Assembly (NCBI RefSeq): GCF_000143415.4
Contig: NW_003314276.1
Location: 1,654,466 to 1,718,465, forward strand
Direction: 5' to 3'
Length of the DNA: 64,000 nt
From: Selaginella moellendorffii
Lineage: Eukaryota; Streptophyta; Lycopodiopsida; Selaginellales; Selaginellaceae
Made by a program: the position numbers and the translations under genes. Shown here piece by piece: positions 35,364 through 48,600 of the stretch. The notes under the pieces are model-generated. The model did no database searches, was not told where the DNA came from, and saw nothing but the letters and a program-made list of their open reading frames with translations. How positions within the stretch are numbered: position 1 is the stretch's first letter; the number at the start of each line of letters is the position of its first letter.

Positions 35364-36250
35364 TGAGACAAAACCCTATTTCTACTGAAGTACAATTAAT
35401 TTAAAGTATTGCCCTAAAATCTATAACTCTTTTTGTTTGGCTTTCAAGTTCAGTTCATAGACTTCTTGTGTTGGTGGTGCAGCTGGATAATGTCTATCAC
35501 AGAAGTGGAAGGAACTTATCGATCATGCAAAACAACTCTAGCCCAGTTTAGCTCTGAATTCTTTTCTAATATTTTCTTAATGGGCTGTTTGATCCAGCTG
35601 TTGGCAGCAGTCGGCAGGTGTCAAATCAAGTTAGGTTCTCTGCAAGAACGTGGCTGACAACTGCCAGGTTCTCCAAAACCTGGTTGCCAGCTGCCAGGTT
35701 CTAGAGAACCCTGTCATCCTCGAATAATGTTATCCCATGTGTTTGTTAATGGTCTCACCACAGCTTGTTAATTGGGCATGGGCTCGCTCATTCCCTCCCA
35801 AATGCACTCGCCAGGCTAATGCCTGGCTTGCCCAGGAATGTGCTTGCCCTACCTCCTTCTTCCAGATGAGTATCATGCAAGAACTACCATCCTAAATCTT
35901 GGCTGTCCATTGGACTATCATTTCTGTACAATTTAGACCATGAAGTTTAGTTATATGGTTTTGATGCTGTATAGTGGGATTTTGATAATTTTCAAATTGG
36001 TTTAAATTCAAACCACTTTCTTATATTAGGGTTTTTTGTTTTTCCTTTTCTCTTTGTTCAATTTTCATCCTCTTTAAACTTTGAACTAGTAATTGTAGTT
36101 GTTTGATGTTACACAATAATAACACCAATCAGACTTAGTTAATGGTGGGGTTCACAATACATGGTGTAATTTTTTTTCTTTGGCTTGTCTGGCCAAATTT
36201 CTTTAATGGGAATTTTAGAGATGATATGTATTATTGATTCGATCACTTTA
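35364..36250. other. 5' flank of the kinesin gene and spacer
   Basis: Probably holds the kinesin promoter. 35640-35705 contains CTGCCAGGTTCT twice, 30 bp apart, with AACCTGG in inverse orientation between them, which could fold. A 74-codon plus-strand frame (35433-35657) has no recognisable domain. Confidence 0.45.
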
Positions 36251-37370
36251 TAATGAGCAACCAACCTCATATCATCCCCTCCTTTTAGAAGGGTAAAAGG
36301 TAATTAGAATTATTTAGTAGGTTAAAATCTAAAGAAACATTAGGAGGAGGCATTGGTGGATCTATAGACAATGTAATTTTTTAAAAATCCTTTTGTATAA
36401 AGCATTTTAATTGCTATATATACACAATTTTTTAAGGATTGGTTTATTAATGTTGTAGTGAATCTCATAATTTGCAATCCAACTTACCACAATATTTGAT
36501 ATGGTCCTTTTTACTGAGAAAGAAGCCCGTTAGACAAACCACATACTATAACATTGAGAAAATGAATCAACACTAAATCATCTATTTTATACTTTATAGG
36601 TGGACAATGATAAAAATTGTAGCCCTATTGTTATCCCATTTATACATGGCCCAAGTGTTCAACAAACTTTATTTAAATAAGTGGGCAAATGCTCATCAAA
36701 TATTGATCCTAAGACCTAACATTAGTATCTCATAGCAATCCCAGAGGTAAATTAAACTCTATTTTGGCAATATCAAATCATAATTATATAAGAGTTTATA
36801 TTGTGAAATATCAATGGAACTTTATACCCTTATGATATATATATACACAAGAAATGACAAATAACCATCTTAATTCGAATGCTACAAGTTTGAGATTAGT
36901 CAAATGCCTTATTGACTGGTTGGGACTTTGAGGTTATTAGTTGGTTCATATATTTTACAATTATCTTTTTTAAGGTTTGAACAAACCATTCCACCAAATT
37001 ATCTATTTATGGATGATAAACACTTATGAAAATGTGATGTATCCCCAATTAAGACATCAAGATGTGAAATATCCCAGACATAAATGCAAGACCATTATCT
37101 AAAAGAATCCATTATAGACAAGAATGTTGAAACACCACTCAATTGAAGAGGAAATACTTAATAATTATTATACATGCATTAGTAAGAGCATGAAATTCAA
37201 CCTAATATATCAAATAGTCAGAAGGAATAATGATGTAGTCATTGCCAGTTGACTATGATAATGATCCCATTAGATCAAATGCCACCAACTCAAATAGATA
37301 GGAAACTGTAATTGACTCTAATTATCATTTTGTAATATGAGAGGAGTATTATAAGTTTTGCACCAAATGC

Positions 37371-37422
<52 letters not shown>

Positions 37423-40266
37423 TAGATAATATTATATTATATATTTGGCTAATAAAAATACTTGTGTAGCTTCTTAGTCATACAATGATATTCCATATGC
37501 CCACTATGTAAAAGTTATAATAAGCATGGAGAATATGTGGAATAAAAATCAAAAGCGCTACTAACCACAAATGGTCATTAAGATTTAGTCCTCACAAAGT
37601 TATAAATGTTATCACAAAATAATGAGAATATAAATTCTCAAATGATAAGTCATTAGCAAATGATGTAGAATTCTCAAATCCAGCACAAAGTCTTTGAATC
37701 TATGACTTAACCTTTTAAGCTTCATAAACCTCATTAAAAGAAAGTAATTCTAGTTTCACACCTTATGAAACACTAAACATTAAATACAGTAATTGTTGAT
37801 GGTGATGAGGGAGGAAAAAGAGTTTTAGATTTTATTTCTCCAATATAAGCCTTCAAATGATCTCTTTTATAATTCATATTTGGTACTCCTTTAGGTGTTC
37901 TCTAGAAACTATTGGTGCTTGTTGCACGATTATCGGGTATTATTTATATGTGGAAATCCTTGTCATGTTCTTCTTTAGAGGGATTTTATGAAGTGGTGAC
38001 ATAATCGAAAGTGATCTTTTGGTGAAGGGGGTTGACAAAAATCCCATTGTTTTTTCAGCTTTTGTTTATGCTGTTATAAAGTTGTTGTATCCAAAGTTGG
38101 TGGTTAGTAATGCACCATTTCTATATGCTTTGTGCCTTAAGAGAAAGAGAGAGGAGAGGGATTTCCACTAACTCCTAGTTTTATATTTTTCAAAGAAGAC
38201 TCAAAGAAAGAATATTACAAAACTAAAAGAGAAAACTTAAATGAAAATCACTCTATACTTTATGCTTTAATGCTTTATGTCATGAAGGGCTCCTCCTTAT
38301 ATAGTCTTTAAAACATATTTTATATTTTGTTATTGATATCATAAAATATTGATGTAAGAAAGGTTAGATTTAGATGACTAGGATATATTACATAAGAAAA
38401 TAGTTTTAAATGGAGGCAAAAATCTTTGCAAGGTTGGAGGGTATGCTTAAATATAAGAGTTATATAAGAAATCATTTTATAAAGATGGTGGAAGATAAGA
38501 ATAAGTAAAGTGGAAAGATATAGAAAGAAAAAAGTGTTTTTGGGGTTATAAAAAAAAGATGGTGGTAGAATAGTAAAGTGATTGGTAGAAGTATAGGGGG
38601 GATAATTTTATCTATATATACCTTGTACATATATATGTCTTGACTTTGAATATGGCATTTTTGGCTGAAGATTGCCATCACAATAGTACAAAATTCTCAT
38701 TTAGCAAATACATTAATCATGGAATAATAGACTTATCAAGAATATAAGAAGAGAGCAAAGAAGGGAAAGAAGCTTAAGAAAGGGTGTTAGCATCAATTGT
38801 AGAACTCTTGTAGTAATAAATAACATCGAAGTTATATATACTATAAGTTTCAAAATTCATCAAGTAGCATAATCAATCAAGTTTTTTTGCTTTAATAATG
38901 AAGTGATTGTAATAATAACATCCAAGAAATATGCAAGTATACATAAAGCTTTTTGAAACCCCAAATAGTTATTAGACACTCCTTCTCTATTGTGAAGTAG
39001 TTTACTTATGTTGGTTGCAACATATGGTTGATATATAAGATGAGATGATGCTGACTTCACACACTCATGCTCTCTTGCATCAACATACTTTTGAAATTAA
39101 TATTAAAAGTATTCATACATAAAATGAAAGGTCAAGTGTAGTAAAACTAGAGTACCCATCAACACCTCTTTAAGATTCACAAATACTCACCCACAAACTT
39201 TGGACAAGGTAAAAGATAATATTAATAACTTCAACAATGCTCGCAATAGTGAAATGCTATTAGAAATATAATCAATAAAATGACTAAGATATTACACTTT
39301 GCTAAGGAAGCATTATACATTGGTCACACACTTTAAAGTAAAAAAATTCATAATAGCCACAAGAATTTGCAAACTTTGGTAAAAAAATGTGGTATCCAAG
39401 ATAAGTTATATCCTTGGACCTAATATACACTTTAATTACTTTAACTTCAAGCCAAATGTTTACAACTAATTCAATACTTTACAAATATCACAAATGTGCT
39501 CCTCCCATGTCCCTTTTAAATGGATCAAGACATCATTGATAAAGTTAGTAGTCACTTTTAGCATATTACAAAGAACCTCATCTATCATCTACTAGAAAGT
39601 CATAAGAACTTTGTTTAAATTAAACAACATTACTAATAAAAACTAAATGGGGTATAGAAAGTTTTTGAAACATTTTCCTTAGCCATTGGCAGTTGCCAAT
39701 ACTTAAAAACAAAATTCAATTTAGTGAACTAACAATTTCTCCCAAATGATCTAGAAGATCAATAATGTAAAGAAAAGAGTACATATCTGGGATCATCACA
39801 TTATTTAATAAAAATTAAATATTCTCATCAAAATTTCTCATAATATAAAGTTTATATACCCAAAGATTCCAAAACTTTCAGATAACATCTTTCTCAAACA
39901 TTTACTTGTAAGATCTTAATCTCTTTTAATGACCAATGCTGGAAAAGAACCTTGATCAGACTAGCATCCCTAGTTAGAATAAGATGACATATTGCAATCT
40001 TAGCCCCAGAAAATCAAAGAGATCAACATACTTTTACTTAAATTAGTCATGCCACAACATAAAGACTGTTTGAGAGGGAGAATAAGAAGGAAACAGGGTA
40101 AGAAATAATCAAGAGATTAAAGTAATAGAAGTAGAAATAGAAGCTAAAAGATAATATGGAATAAAAATGAGAGGAATAAAAGAAATATAAGGGACTACAA
40201 GGCAAGAGAGAGAAACCTCAAAATCACATTTGGCATTATTCTGTTGCAATTAATTCATACTAAGGA
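36250..40266 (-). mobile_element. Ancient degenerate gypsy retrotransposon (element D)
   Basis: Minus-strand reading gives reverse-transcriptase-like pieces at about 39380-39560 (GTWEEHICDI, then GLKLK, then SKDITYLGY). An integrase-like stretch lies lower, at about 36480-37290 (VAFDLMG, STGNDYIIIPSDYL, VEFHALTNA, then SFH-like SSINR and FGGMVCSNLKK). The order RT then integrase from high to low coordinates fits a gypsy element on the minus strand. Stops are frequent and no LTRs were found, so the boundaries are approximate. A 49-bp TA run (37373-37421) lies within it, and the right side runs into the second assembly gap. Confidence 0.55.
37373..37421. repeat. (TA)n microsatellite
   Basis: An uninterrupted AT dinucleotide run of about 49 bp in the degenerate element D. 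Confidence 0.97.
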
Positions 40267-40366
40267 NNNNNNNNNNNNNNNNNNNNNNNNNNNNNNNNNN
40301 NNNNNNNNNNNNNNNNNNNNNNNNNNNNNNNNNNNNNNNNNNNNNNNNNNNNNNNNNNNNNNNNNN
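40267..40366. other. Assembly gap, 100 N
   Basis: Exactly 100 unknown bases; the true gap length is unknown. Confidence 0.98.
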
Positions 40367-41239
40367 ATGAAGATTAACTTCGCTACACAACATAAATGTA
40401 GATAGTAACATATAGCAACAAATTGAGTAATAGAAGATAAATATAAATATATAAATATATATATATATATATATAAGCTAATACAAAGAGGATTTTAAAG
40501 GATCTCTTGTTATAAACTTGAGCTTGGAAAGTGAATATTGGATGAATTGGTGCCAAATGAACCCCTTGATAATATTCCCAAAAAAAAGATAGAGGGGTCA
40601 TTGACTTATTTACATAAAGTTTTTTATTATTTATATAATTCTTTGTTTCTTTTAAGAATTTCAATATCAAGACCTTCCACCATAGTAGTATTAATAAAAC
40701 ATTGTTGACACCAAGGCCTCCACCCAAGAAATTAAGGACACTAATCTAGGATCTACTGATAATGCCAATATGTATAGCTAACCTTATCACATGCCTAACA
40801 ATGAACATACGACTATAACTATATCCTCATCTATAAGCAACAATATTATCAACCTCCATTAGAATATAATCACCTCCCACAAGAGGAGTTGATGCATATT
40901 CAACTACAAGTGGGAGATGACATTATGTTAATTGAAGAGTATTGTCAAAGGTGGTTGGGGCAAGTGTATGCATAAGTCCCATAAAATTTTGACAAAGTGT
41001 TAGCTACAATATACATAATTTGATCAGCCCTAACATATTTAGCTCTACATGAAACAATAGACTTTAAAACATATTCAGCTCCATATGAAACAATAGACTC
41101 CGAAATAACTATGTGCTTGGCTTAGATGGCCCTTGATAACGCAATTGCTAGAAAGAATCATAATAGTTATTAGTATGCCCAAATATGCTCTTAAAGATGT
41201 ATGGGAGCCTATATAGCAACATATATTATCATTTTGGAG
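40367..41239. other. AT-rich spacer, probably worn retrotransposon
   Basis: Contains an AT microsatellite at about 40440-40475. The minus-strand 114-codon frame at 40383-40727 is driven by that repeat and is not a believable protein. Part may belong to element C, whose integrase begins just after. Confidence 0.4.
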
Positions 41240-41518
41240 TTCCTTAGTAATTCTCATCAGATCATGGCTCTCATTTCATGGGAAGTCGTGAATGAACTCT
41301 TCAAGAGCTTGAAGGTTCACCATATTTACTCTAATATTCATTATCCATAGAGAAATGACTAAGTTAAGTTTGCAAGTCAAATTCTTAAGAATATCATTTG
41401 TAAGATGGTTGACTCTTATCCACACCTAGCTATAACACTTTCCTAGCACTTTATAGTCTTTCTAGACCTCATTTAAAATGGTTATTGGAGCCATGCCATT
41501 TAAACTTCTCTATGGTGT
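41240..41518 (+). pseudogene. Gypsy integrase remnant, left part (element C)
   Basis: Plus-strand reading, across stops, gives SDHGSHFMG, VNELFKSLKVHHIYS, ILKNIICKMVDSYPH and finally TSLWC/LYGV at 41505-41518. This is the catalytic and downstream part of a gypsy integrase. The reading breaks exactly where element B begins and resumes at 59958 with VETVLL, so C was the target of the B insertion. Confidence 0.65.
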
Positions 41519-41954
41519 TGAATAAGGCTTTTTTTGCCTGCCTCTACCTACAAAATAATGACAAACAAACAGAGGCAAGAATGTAGAGAAGAGTAGAAGA
41601 GATGAAGAAAATAAAAAGAGAATAGTATAGAATTTAGCCTCAAACCCTAAATACGTAAGTAAAAATAAACATATATCACTCTCTCAACTCTACTTTGCAT
41701 TATGGGTGAGAGAAAATGTAAATGCATACAACACTGAGTGGAGGTTGTTTTTTAGCACGTCTAAATGTTATTTATATATTATATGATTTTATAATAGTTC
41801 CTAACTGCTTTTCGTTTGTTTATAACAAGTGTTGCCTAAGTCGGGTCTTCTTTTTTCAGATGCTTAAATTTAAGCGTAATTCCATTTTGCCTAAACTTCC
41901 TTCTTTTGCTCTACTTGAGAAGATATACAAGATAAAACATTTACCTCTTCATCA
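41519..41954 (-). repeat. 3' LTR of gypsy B
   Basis: 436 bp aligned with the split LTR at 52105-52289/59691-59952. Shared landmarks are AAGGCTTTTTTTGCC, ACCTACAAAATA, ATGTAAATGCATACAA, TATATTATATGATTTTATAA and GAAGATATACAA. Next to it, at 41955-41965, CTCCCCCACAA is the polypurine tract on the opposite strand. Confidence 0.82.
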
Positions 41955-41965
41955 CTCCCCCACAA

Positions 41966-44530
41966 TAAAGCTATTGCCTGTCCTCAGACAGTCAGATTCT
42001 CCAAATCTTGCTCCAAGTTGCTGAGCTTGGTTTTCATAGTGACATGCTTAATGCTTTGGTGTAAATCATTGAGTTCCTAACACATGATCTGATTTTTCTA
42101 GTTGAGAAGTGTGATGCACTAGCCTAGCAATTGATGTGCTTTACATCAGTGGATGTGAAAGTTGAGATTGCGCTTTTGAGTTCTTGAACTATGTAGCATT
42201 GATGATTCTGCTCACCCATGACTTTATCCACTTTCTTAGTGATTGTCTTGAGGTAGCTCAAAATCTATGCGTGGTATTTTGTTGTTTCTTTGTCTTCCAT
42301 CAGTTGGATTGGCTCGTTGACTGGCTGCTTGTTTACTCTCTTGATGTGTTGAGCAAACTCCTCTATAAAGCTTCGAACTACTAGCTTGATAGGCTAACTT
42401 GCAGACTTGTGCGCAAAGGCATAGCTAGCCTTGACCTTGTAGTGCTGTTGCAATGTCTGCTGCTGCTGTGGCTGCCTCGTCTCGCTAGACTGGTCGGCCG
42501 AAGATGTATCACCATTAAAGGTGGACTGGAGAAAATTAGCCTATACTCCTCTAATTCACCTAGACCCTCTTTTGTAACCTCGTCCTATTTATCCTCCGTG
42601 ATCTTCTTAGCCTAAACTCACCTTATTGGCTGTATATACAACTAATGGTTTTACAACATTTGTAGGCATATCGTGTATTGGACTTTATGGCCTAAGTTTT
42701 AGAATTTCTTCCACAACTTTGGCATCTATCATTTGCCTAGTGTTGTTCGTTTGTGTACTCATCACTTCCCCGATGCTCGGAGAGATTTATAACGGCATTA
42801 GAGTTGTCTTTGTAGATGTAGATGAGTCATGACTCTGTTCCTAATCTAGGCATGGTTTTTTATCACCATACTTGCTGCATCCAGTTTTTCCACAGCATAC
42901 TCAGCCACTAGATTTCTGTGAAACAAACCCTAGAGGTCTTGCAGTTTGGATTTTCAGATTTAGACGGAGTTTCTTTTTGAGAGGAGAATTCTCCTCACTT
43001 GAATTTATATTGTTAGGATTCTCTTTTACATCCACATCTCTCACTATGTCCCTTGAAGGAGATACTAGAGGTAGTGGCTCAATGGCAAGGTGAGGCACAG
43101 AATTCTCTTGAGTAGTGTAATGCTCATAAATGCGTTGTAAAAAGATGAAGACTCTTGTCTTCACTTACCTTCCCTTGCTTAGTTGTAAAGTAACATTCTT
43201 TATTTCAGCCACAAATCCATTGTAGGCAAAATGAGCTATGTTTTTTTGCTATCTAACCTCGATAGTTTCCAACAAGTAAACCTAGCATGATAGTTAGACT
43301 TCAAGTAGGTGAAGTTGCTTCATCCAAATATGTAGTTTGGAAGGATATATTGATCGAGCATGTGATCTTTTTTGCTCATCATGATTATTTTGCCCTCGTT
43401 ATTTAGGCAAAAAATCTAAGCAAACTGGGTGAGTCCAAAGGGATGGACTTGTTGCTTTGGGTATTACTTCTACATAAATTGGATCCCTTGCTCGATTGAT
43501 ATTTCTTCTTTGAGTAGCTCCACATAGGCAAGTAACCCAAAAGCATTAAGCCAAAACTTGTCATAGGGAAAAAGCACAAGCTTTCTAAATAGCTTTACTT
43601 GACTATAATTTAGCTCCTTGTCACCAAATAAGATTTCTTTCATATGCTTGTCTTGCCTAGGCATTTTTGCTATCTATGGAGATTTGTAGGCAAAACACTT
43701 GGCATTAGGTGACCGGGAGACAGTGCCAACAGAGGTTCCCAAAAGAAATCTTGTGTTGATGGTGCTTCAAGAGTGGAGTCGACAGCTTGTGGCAGTGGTA
43801 TAAGGACAAAATCACTCTACCCAATCTAGAGTGCGCTCAGGCGGTAACGATGGCGTTTGCTCTTACGTGGCCCTAGGTAGAGTTTTAGCTATCGTACATT
43901 GCTTTAGAGCTAAGTCTGGAGTGTTGGCACATTTGGCGAAGGCATAAGAGTAGAGTGAGTGAGAAGGAAAGAGCAAGAAAGAAAAAGAAGCTCCCTAGCC
44001 ATCTTTAAATTACCTAAATCACCCTGCTTTACTGTATTTGCCCTAAGTTTCGTCCTCTTTACTTTTGTGTGCAAATGTATTATAAATTTTTTTTTTCCTT
44101 GTTGGCCTAGTAATCTCTATTCATTAATCCTTATGGTTTGTTGGTAGAGTTTATAGAATGGGGCAAGAAAAATGTAGATGTTACTCTTAGAGTATATGCC
44201 CGGTATTGTCTAGAGAAAATTTCTATAGGCTATACTAATAAGATTTTGAGGGAAGGCCTGCTCGAAAGAAAGAAATATCTGTTTAATGTATCCCTTGATT
44301 GCTTTCCTTGTAACTTCCCCATCAAAGAAAGCACTCAAATATATAAAAGTTTCTTTACCATAAAGATAAATCTTTCCTAAATGATATGTATTTTCCCTCT
44401 CTTTTAAATGAATAAATCCTTGTCTAAACTTATCGAAAAGACTACTCCTTCTATCCAATTCCACTAATCTAGCTCTATAAAGATATAGAAAAGCTTGGAA
44501 ATAAAATTTTGAATGATCTTAATATCCCCT
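41966..44530 (-). other. 3' internal region of gypsy B, unassigned
   Basis: Lies between the integrase side and the 3' LTR in element sense, where Athila/Tat-type gypsy elements carry extra sequence. Short frames such as 43470-43664 (minus, 64 codons) match nothing I recognise, and I cannot show an envelope-like or RNase H gene. Further insertions cannot be excluded. Confidence 0.45.
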
Positions 44531-45673
44531 TGTAGCGTACGTGGTTTTGACCCTTTATCCTATAGTGATTTACCATAGGATAACACCACGAAGCGGACCC
44601 TAAACCCTCTTTGTGCCACGTGACAGATGCCACGTGTCACATACCACGTGTCCATGCCACGTGTCCATAGGAACCCGAGGTTCAGGGCCTTGGGCCACTG
44701 AATGAAGGAACGGTGCCAAACTCCCAAGCGTGACGCCAAGGAGTGATGGAACCGGACCACGGAGCAACTCCCAAGCATATAGCCCAAGGAGCGAAGGGAC
44801 AGGAGCCCGGAGCGACTTGGAACAGTCCTGGAGCAACCAGCATCCCAATGCCAGGACCAGTATGCAAAACGGAGCCAAACAGAGTCTAGCGCTATTTCGG
44901 CATACCGGTGGCCTAACATGAGGATATGGGTACTCCACCAGCTAGCATGGAATGGAACTTGGGCTTAGACCCAAGCCGGACGCAGAACAAGGACAGGCAC
45001 GCAAGCGGGAGCTAGACTATGCCTCAGGTTGGTTGGCCATGCCCGACCTACCCCCTATCCCTACTATACATTTGGAACCCCCCATAGCCCCCCCCCCCTG
45101 AGGACACACGCTTTGGGCTTTCACCCCAAGCCTCCCTTAGTATCAGGAGTTAGTCTCTGGGACAAACTCGAAACTTACTAAATATGGAATGTCCTTAGAT
45201 TGTGAATTTGGACACGGGACGAACACCATTGTGTTCAGGCCGATCTCTACATTCCGTAGATATGCCAAATGAGCAAATCTGGACACTTTCTATAAATAGC
45301 ATTTGGGACCGAAATGAGACTAACACAAAGGGCATGATAGCGAGGGTGTTTGGCAGACACGGTAAGCTATCATCCAGCGATATTGAGGGACCAATCTCAA
45401 TACGCGAGGGTTCTTGTCAAGCCAGTGCAAGATAGAGCAAAAGAGAACTAAAAGCCAGGCCGAGTATGCTCAGCTAGAAACACATAGGAGTTCCTACCTT
45501 ATGTCCATCTGGCTAAGTACAGATGCTAAGCCCAGTAAACTAACACTTGAACAAGAGGGGCTAATAAAGGGAACCAGCAATACCGACCTCCTGCCATCGT
45601 GGCAGTAAGGTAAGAGTGTCCGTAAGGACTAGCCGATAGGTAACTTTCGATACCCGAAGTCACATTTGCGACA
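44531..45673 (-). mobile_element. Solo chromovirus LTR inside gypsy B
   Basis: 1143 bp from TGTAGCGTAC to TTTGCGACA, flanked by a perfect 5-bp target duplication CCCCT (44526-44530 and 45674-45678). It aligns with 18211-19337 and with the LTRs of chromovirus A. A C10-type tract lies near 45088-45098. No internal sequence remains. Confidence 0.92.
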
Positions 45674-45689
45674 CCCCTTCATCCAATTT

Positions 45690-47045
45690 TTCTAGACACT
45701 TATCCTTCATCCAATTTGCCACTCTATTTGTGCACTTAGGTAGTTCATCACAATGAATCCCTACGAGGGCTTCATCCATGAGCTTATCCATAGTTTTGTA
45801 CTCTAAGATATAGACAATATTTATGTTTATATCTTCATAATACTTCCTTAAATGGTTTAATTTATTATTGCAGTATTATCCTTATTTAAGGTGTGCACTT
45901 CAACTATTCTTGGAGTTAATATCTTAGACAAAATAAATGAACCATTCTATTTTCTTTCGAATTTATTTTTAAGAGCATCTACTTTGCCTTGATACCAAAG
46001 GACTTTATCTCTTGGCTTAAGATTGTAAAAGATTTTCAATTATCTATTATGCCTAGCCTTTTTAGCTTTTTGAATTGCATGTAGGGTCTAGATTACTTTA
46101 AATTTAAACTCGTCTAAGTTTTCTATTTAAGCAAGTCTTTGCTTAAGAGCTTTTTTTCATCTAAGCCATTTTTAATTGTAATATGCAAAGAGAGAATTAT
46201 AAATTCTATAAGCGTTAAAGCTTCTTAGCCATAGGTAAGACAAAATGGTGTCATGCCTATGAATACTTTATATACAATCCTATAAGCTTATAAAGTATCT
46301 AGGATTTTCTTATCTCAGTTTTTTTTATTGTCCTTTACAATCTTTTTCAAGAGATTTTTAAGGTACTTTATTAGTAGATTCAACTTGATCATTCCCTTGT
46401 GGGTAATATGGCATGGATTTTTTGTGCTTAAAGATGACTTTTTGTATAAGAATTTCTATTGTTTCATTGATGAAGTGGGTGTTTTTATCTATAATGATCT
46501 CTTTAAACAAACCAAATTTTACAATAATGTTTTCATAGAGAATTTGGCAGTGTTAGTAGTTGAGGTCTATTTCATAAGTATAGCTTCTGCCCATTTAGTC
46601 AAATAATCAATGGCGACTAAAATATATTTATTCCTCTTACTGCTTATCATTATAGATTATGAAATGTTTCATATGGATAGGTAGGATTTAGTTTATGAAT
46701 TTACTTTTTAGATGGTAGTTTGCAAAACTTTTTTTGACTTTGTCTAATTTTGGATAGACAAACTTCTTCCATCTTTAGCTTTTTACAATTTGGGACATTG
46801 GATAGCATTTTTTATCCATTATTCTTTAGTGACTTAGTCCTTGAGGCCTTATCTAATGCCTTCATGATATTAAATACCATTTCTTGGGTGTTTAAGAGTG
46901 CTTAAGTGTCCTAATGATCGGCTTTTTTGGCAATGAACATTTCTTTCTATAACATTGATTCATTATATTGCAATATAAGCAATTTATCCCTTATAGGATA
47001 TATCTATCTTCCTTTTTATCCCAATAAAAAGTCTTGGGAAGTTGA
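45690..47045 (-). pseudogene. Integrase region of gypsy B
   Basis: Minus-strand reading gives VKFGLFKEIIIDKNTHFIN and MPYYPQGNDQVESTNK at about 46370-46540. These are the second Asp (as DKNTHF) and the Glu-containing (QVE) motifs of the integrase catalytic core. NLKPRDKVLWYQGKVDAL from the C-terminal domain lies near 45970-46025. Stops break the frame repeatedly. Confidence 0.65.
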
Positions 47046-48600
47046 CTTTCACCAATTCAATCAATTATGCCATACATTTTGCTTAATTGCCTCATAGTTG
47101 TCAAGTTTTACAATTTATAGTGTTTCCAAACCTCTAACATTATTTGGGTCCACACACTCAAATCCTATACCTTCAAGCTTAGGCTATGCGAATTCTATTT
47201 CCATTGGGATTTATTTGGCAAAAAGTTCTTATAAACTAACCAACTTGACTTTAAGGCCTCATCACTTGAGACACTTGGGGTCTTTGCCCTATCAACTCCA
47301 CAAACCTACTTTCACGACACTTTCCACTTATGTTTACATCTTTACCAAGACCAAAGTAGTCATTTCTTATGCCAACTATCAGTTACCACTACACTATAGT
47401 ATTCACATATAACTTTGTGCCAAAGTTGCTTTCTTCCAAAAACATCTTTCTCACAACTTTAGTATAGCATATTCTGCCATCAATGAGACACTCACTATTC
47501 TCATACTTGGATTTTATGATCCTCTTTGTCCTTTGTAAAATATAACACATCTCAATTCAAATGCTTCCATTAATCTCTTAGGACTATTTCTTGACTCTAC
47601 TTAAGTTATCTAGCTTTTGGACTTTGCTAATTTGACAACCCGTAAGGTCCTACTTTTAAGGTGTTAGCTCGTTGAAATATAACTTTTTGTATTCATGTCC
47701 TACTCACAATGATCATATTTACAAGTGTTACTTCAATATTTAATTATTCTTTGTTCTATATGGGTTACATTTACCTTTTAAAATTATCTGTCCATATGAT
47801 GAGAATACTAACTCATCCTCTAAGTACCCCAACTACTTGGGTTCTTCCAGCATTTATTAAAGGTAGCTCCGATTACCATTTCAAGGACCTATGTCCTCAT
47901 TCATATTTAACCTCCTATAATCATTAACTTCAGTCTTAAGTTGCTATCAATTATATGAGGATAATCTTATGACTTATTTATCATCCAGGAGTTTCCATCA
48001 TTTTTGTGAACCCAACTGTAGTTATTTACCACAACCACATTATTTAGTTTGCTAAGTTAAATGCTTTTATAGATTACATCCTCAACTCTCTAAGGAAACC
48101 TTATATTATTCCCAAGATCCCAAAGTCATTCCCTTATTGGCCCTTTTCACCCTCGGACTTAAATTTGGAGTCGGATTTGGACTCGGATTTAGACTCGATC
48201 TTGGTCTCGGACTCAGTCTCGGTCTCGGTCTCAGTCTCAGTCTTGGTGTCAATCTCAGACTCGACCTTGGATTTGGTCTTGATTTCCATCTCGAACTTGA
48301 CCTTGGACTCCATCTCAGACTCCATTTCGGGTCCATCTTAGGTCCATATCAAACTCTATCTCAGACTCCATCTTAGGCCCATCTCAAATCCATATCAAAC
48401 TCCATCTCAGACTTTATCTTGGGTCCATATCAGACTCTTTCTCAGACTCTATCTCAGACTCTTTGTCGGGTCCCATCTTGAAATTTAAAGTTAAGTGTCA
48501 TTGGGTTTGAATAGTACTGGGTTGAGTAAACTCCCAGAAAGTCAAAATTCAAGAGCTTATAATGTCTTTAAAGCAAACAATTTCTTTTTCTTTAGCGAAT
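47046..48600. other. Unexplained tract between RNase H and integrase of gypsy B, with a hexamer minisatellite
   Basis: Separates the RNase H end (about 48600-48750) from the integrase side, where these domains should adjoin. Most of it (47050-48130) contains no recognisable motif and may be another insertion. The minisatellite at 48150-48480 forms its right part. Confidence 0.4.
48150..48480. repeat. GTCTCG/GACTC-type minisatellite
   Basis: Degenerate tandem repeats of about 6 bp (GTCTCG, GTCTCA, GACTCG, GACTTG), extended at 48330-48480 into a unit of about 24 bp (CTCCATCTCAGACTCCATCTTAGG). On the minus strand all frames stay open over 180-230 bp, giving acidic-Thr/Ser dipeptide runs (TETETETESE). 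I see no reason to call this a gene. Confidence 0.85.

Noticed and set aside
37373-37421. CRISPR-like or regulatory repeat
   Set aside because: Simple TA dinucleotide run without spacers, in a eukaryotic genome.
40383-40727. 114-codon minus-strand frame with a Tyr-Ile repeat
   Set aside because: Created by an AT microsatellite; no domain or codon pattern supports it.
48106-48376. Proteins with Thr-Glu or Ser-Arg dipeptide repeats
   Set aside because: All frames of the minisatellite are open, on both strands in part, which is a property of the repeat and not evidence of a gene.
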